Source: Hoplostethus atlanticus
Taxonomy: Eukaryota; Chordata; Actinopteri; Trachichthyiformes; Trachichthyidae
Direction of reading: 5' to 3'
DNA length: 64,000 nt
Assembly (NCBI GenBank): GCA_034670405.1
Contig: JAXDDX010000005.1
Coordinates: 393,501 to 457,500, forward strand
Below, piece after piece: positions 60,286-64,000 of this stretch. A model generated the notes under the pieces. That model had not been told where the DNA came from. It was given only the letters and a program-made list of their open reading frames with translations, and did no database searches. Position 1 is the stretch's first letter. Every line of letters begins with the position of its first letter. Both the position numbers and the translations under genes were made by a program.

Positions 60286-60345
60286 CACACACTCACACAC
60301 ACACAAACACACACACACAAACACATACACGCTCACAAACACACA
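60286..60345 (+). repeat. Interrupted (CA)n
   Basis: CACACA runs separated by AA and CT interruptions. The preceding 59790-60285 shows nothing recognisable. Confidence 0.9.
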
Positions 60346-60349
60346 GGCT

Positions 60350-60610
60350 GTACCAGAGCGAGCGAGCGAGGCTGGCAGCCAACGCAGGCTTGGCACGGGG
60401 CCTAATGATGCCCGGCATGCGTCTGCTCTCGACAACGGCGGGGTAACACCTGCCAACTTTTACTAAGGTGTAAATGTCTCTATTAGCAAGCGCCTGGTCC
60501 CGCGTGTACGCCGCTCGCATCAGAGGAGGGACTCTGGGCGCTCTGGTTGCTGTTCAGAACCTGGTAATCGGCGGGTCCAGTGGGCCTGTTCAGCAAGCCG
60601 CTTTCTTTTT
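60350..60610. promoter_or_regulatory. GC/CpG-enriched complex block
   Basis: GAGCGAGCGAGCGAGGC, GATGCCCGGCATGCG, CGACAACGGCGGGG, CCCGCGTGTACGCCGCTCG within 150 bp, the highest CpG density after cep76. Could be an enhancer or distal promoter; no exon chain joins it. Confidence 0.35.
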
Positions 60611-61900
60611 CTACCCTTGTATGCAATCTTTCCACATTATTGAGGCAGCATGAAAGACCAGGTGTAAATGTGAAAATGGGCTGTGCAGGAATGGAAATTT
60701 TACTGCCGTTTTTCTCCTGTCTGAGCTTGCGCTCGTTGAGTTATCTTGTTCTCTGTAACAGCTTGCGCGCTTGCTGTGAAACTTTTGTGCTGTGGAAAAC
60801 AAATCGGCACAGTTTTTTTGCAAAATTCGACAATACTTTGAAATGTAGTGTCTGGGCCACCCTGCACGCATTCAAATTTTCACACATCATATTCAGATTA
60901 CACCGGTGTAAAATGTCCTTTCAACAAAAGAGCCCTCTCCCACACTCCACGGTCCAGAACACCTCCCTGCACTTCCCATTGGCCAGGCTTGGAAATACAA
61001 CACAGTATCTGCAATATGGATGGGATCTGGATGGGAAACAGCTTTTCTTCTCATTGCAAATAAACACCCAACTGGTTTATTGCTGATATATTTGTTTGAT
61101 TTAGTTTTAGGGAACTGAAATGGCCCCTTCAGTGATATCCCTTAATCATGAGTTTTTGCCGTCTCTGGCCGAGTTCACACTGGAGATAGGAAAATGATTT
61201 TTCGCCGATGATAATGGACTTTATTTAATCTATTTGAGCACCAGAAGCGCCACCTCTAAAAATCAAAAGCAAGCATTGAAGGGAACGCTTGCTAGCTTAA
61301 ATATTTTCTTAACCCCCGACCTAAAAATCAGTTTCCCAACCAAACTAAACCCAATGTTTAAACAAGGCCCTTGTGAGTGAGGATCCTTTTCAGGACAGTA
61401 AAAGGACCCCGCTTTTATTCCTGTGTATCCAGGCGAGGTTTATTTTCCTCCAATCATAATCCTGGCTTTGTTTTCACAGCAGGCTTTGTATTTGCATTCA
61501 CATTCATAACGCCTCCTCCCATATCATACCCACAGGACATATTGTAGGACAGAGTTTTGTACATTATGCATACTGCAGATACCAGGTTATTGGATATGAA
61601 TAACATAATCCGAATGGGAAACAGAAGGTATTTGCATATTTTGGCAAAAGCTATTGTTACATTTCATTAGGCGCTGAAACCTATATTCCTATGAGAGATG
61701 AATATTGATGTAACCGCACACACTTCAGTAATGCCATTTGTTATGCCATAGGATTAAGTGGGGCCTCTTATACTGAAGCACTTTAGAATAATACCTATAT
61801 CGGAGCTCTAATGAGGGTTCGAGTTTCTCCTTATTGGTTTATGACTGATAAGTGAATTTGGGGTGGGATGTATTCCAGGTGTGTTTGCTGGAGAGTAAAC
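60611..61900. other. Intergenic with an unrecognised open frame
   Basis: A 168-codon + frame (60580-61086) has no repeat content, yet no domain, splice context or codon bias I recognise. 61090-61900 is AT-rich. Confidence 0.4.
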
Positions 61901-61914
61901 CACCGTGTTGGAGA

Positions 61915-62160
61915 GGAGGGCTTATGACTGGGAGGTTGCCGGTTTAAATCCCCGGGCTAGCTGAGAGGATACGGGAGGGGGGGGGAATCGAATGAGTACC
62001 TTCTCCAGTGGAGCTGCTCAGTTGCTCAACAGTAGGAGACTGGTAGTACTGGGCAGCTCCCAGGCGTGAATGTGTGTAATTGTGTGAGTGTGAAGCAGGG
62101 TGTTGCTGGAAAGGTGCATGGTGCTCAGTTCACTTTCCATAAAGGTTCAAGATGTGTGTG
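61915..62160 (+). mobile_element. tRNA-derived SINE-like copy
   Basis: GGGAGGTTGCCGGTTTAAATC (B-box-like, about 61940-61956) is followed by CCGGGCTAGCTGAG, GCTCAACAGTAGG, CTGGGCAGCTCCCAGG and GGTGCATGGTGCTCAGTTC. Order resembles fish SINEs with a long body. Confidence 0.55.
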
Positions 62161-62504
62161 TGTTTTAAGACCATAACATATAGGCAATTCTTTAAGAGAC
62201 TGTAGAGAGGCGATATCTATGACTACCAGTATTCATTATAGTTTTTTCAATGTCCTCCTGTAATATCAACATAGAGTTTATCCCTGCGGCCCACTCCCAT
62301 CCTTGATGAAGGCAATACGGCCCCATCTGAAATGCGTCAAAAAGTTGTCCATGTACAGTATCATGACCTTTAGAGGTCACAGATGGAGCTCCTGTCAGTC
62401 AGCTAGTAGACTGGTGCTGAGTCGGGGCAGGTTGGGGTGCGGATCAGGATGAGATGAACAGGTGTGAGAGGAGGGAGGGCCCGGCATGACTCTGTAACCT
62501 TGGT

Positions 62505-62756
62505 CATATACCTGTGTGTGTGTGTGTGTGTGTGTGGGTGTGCGTGTGAGGGTGTGTTGTGTACATACCTGTGCACACGTGCCTTGGACACAAGTATACA
62601 CACACACAGTGGATTTGTTTGCATATGAGTGTGCAGGTAGATTCCTAATGTATACTTGACAGTGTGTGAACAAACGCACGTCTGTGTGTATTGTAAGCAA
62701 TAGTGCAGTACAGACAATGGTGGGTGGTGGAAGATGAGCGGGCAAGGATGTGCATA

Positions 62757-62787
<31 letters not shown>

Positions 62788-62895
62788 TGTCCATGTATTT
62801 GTGTCCGTGCGTGCATTAGTGTGTGTGTCTGTGTATGAAATGTGCGTTTCTTCAAATGTGCATGTATGTGTGCAAGTGTGTAAGTAGGTGTGTGC

Positions 62896-62941
<46 letters not shown>
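62505..62941 (+). repeat. (GT)n cluster
   Basis: (GT)n at 62514-62535, (TG)n at 62757-62781 and (GT)20 at 62900-62941, linked by degenerate TG-rich sequence. Flanks 62160-62500 and 62945-63350 show no gene; 62283-62345 (CCTTGATGAAGGC, GAAATGCGTC) looks like a repeat end. Confidence 0.9.
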
Positions 62942-62942
<1 letters not shown>

Positions 62943-63354
62943 CCTGGGGTGTGTGACCCAGCTTATTTATATGTGGAGCAATGTGAGAGGTGGGAATGTG
63001 GAAATGAGTGTAGGGTATCTAGTGTTGGGTTTCCTCCACTGTAACACAGCTGTGTTTTAATCAACACAGCACACAGTGAAGCTTGAGAAGTGGACGCTCT
63101 GTTATTACAAGCTGGGGAGGTTCTGGCAGAGCTAGCAAAGCAGGTTTTACCACAGCACAGACCCAAGAGAAAATAGTACATGAAGGGTAGGCTGATATAT
63201 CGGGCTGATATTGGCCTTTAATTAAAGTGGATATGATGCAGTTTGTTTGATTACATATTTAGTTTAGAATTAATCAATACTGCACTGGTGGTCTAACATG
63301 AGTTGATTCTAATACGTTTTGATTGGATTCCACACAATATGTATTATTACATAT

Positions 63355-63357
63355 TAC

Positions 63358-63396
<39 letters not shown>

Positions 63397-63838
63397 TCAA
63401 TAGTAATAGTATGAGAAGTAGTAGCAGTAGTAGCAGTAAAAGTAGTAGTAGTAATAGTAGGAGTAGTAGTAGTGGTAGTATTAGTAGTAGCAGTAGTAAT
63501 AGTAGGAGTAGCAGTAGTAGTAGTAATAGAAGTAGTAGTAGTAGTAGTGGTAGTAATAGAAGTAGATGTTGTAGTGGTAGTAATAGTACCAGTAGTAGTA
63601 GCAATAGTAATAGTTGTAGTAGTAGTAGTAATAGAAGTAGTGGTAGTAATAGTACCAGTAGTGGTAGCAATAGTAATAGTTGTAGTAGTAGTGGTAATAA
63701 TATAAGTAGTAGTAGTAGTGGTAGTAATAGTACCAGTAGTAGGAGCAATAGTAATAGTTGTAGTAGTAGTAGTAATAGAAGTAGTAGTAGTAGTGGTAGT
63801 AATAGTACCAGTAGTAGTAGCAATAGTAATAGTTGTAG
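63355..63838 (+). repeat. (TTC)n then long (AGT)n array with higher-order units
   Basis: (CTT)n at 63359-63396 is joined to about 440 bp of AGT/AAT/GGT trinucleotides. A marker TACC occurs at 63587, 63653, 63731 and 63806, giving nested units of 66, 78 and 75 bp. All frames through it (Ser/Asn, Leu, Val, Tyr homopolymers) are artefacts. Confidence 0.95.
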
Positions 63839-63857
63839 TGTCCCATGATGGTTTAAA

Positions 63858-64000
63858 TCAGTGGTTCTCAATCCAGTCCTCAGGTACCCTCTGTCCTGGA
63901 GGTTTTAGCTCCAGCTCTATTCAGGCACACCTGAACCAGTTAAGGTATCATGAAAACGTGAAACCCCTAATTGGTTCAGGTGTGCCTGAGTAGAGCTTTT
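63858..64000. mobile_element. MITE-like element, cut by window end
   Basis: CAGTGGTTCTCAATCCAGTC, then CTCAGGTACCC, is a recognisable start of a fish hAT-like non-autonomous repeat. It contains a long internal inverted repeat, 63913-63945 against 63965-63997 (AGCTCTATTCAGGCACACC type), around a 19-bp loop. Confidence 0.6.

Noticed and set aside
60580-61086. 168-codon + frame
   Set aside because: No recognisable domain or exon context; kept only as part of the CpG-block finding.
63347-63871. Leu-, Val-, Ser- and Tyr-rich frames on both strands
   Set aside because: Direct consequence of the AGT trinucleotide array.

Overview
The window looks like nuclear DNA of a ray-finned (teleost) fish. 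The evidence is vertebrate genes with short exons and GT-AG introns, a very high density of (CA/TG)n, (GA)n and tetranucleotide microsatellites, tRNA-derived SINE-like copies, a Tc1/mariner-type terminus, and several dispersed repeats of types common in fish. Species cannot be named from sequence alone.

Two protein-coding genes are supported, both on the + strand. At 1301-5965 lie eight exons (numbered 2-9) of ptpn2, the T-cell protein tyrosine phosphatase; exon 1 is not in the window. The tail encodes the hydrophobic ER anchor of the long (TC48-like) isoform. At 8730-17849 lies a complete 13-exon cep76 gene (663 codons by my splice joining) encoding a C2 plus transglutaminase-like centrosomal protein that restrains centriole reduplication. 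Every exon joins in frame with canonical sites. The two genes are tandem, 2.8 kb apart. In human 18p11.21 PTPN2 and CEP76 are also close, but PSMG2 lies between them there and I do not see it here.

From about 18.25 kb to the end (nearly 46 kb) I find no convincing coding exon. This stretch alternates between three things: (1) simple repeats, including a matched (CA)22/(TG)22 inverted pair, a CTGG array with an internal 100-bp-offset duplication, a purine block and a pyrimidine block, and an AGT array with higher-order structure; (2) dispersed repeats (SINE-like copies, MITE-like elements, two families of unclassified repeats); (3) blocks of complex non-repetitive sequence rich in TAATTA/ATTA, octamer and CpG motifs that read like conserved non-coding elements. 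The third class suggests, by inference only, that this gene desert is a cis-regulatory landscape or long intron of a gene outside the window.

The most interesting points are the cep76 exon 6 acceptor, which has a (GT)17(GC)4 repeat where the polypyrimidine tract should be (resembling CFTR exon 9), the NAGNAG acceptor and octaproline tract in ptpn2 exon 8, and the repeat architectures above. I found no clearly new genetic system.
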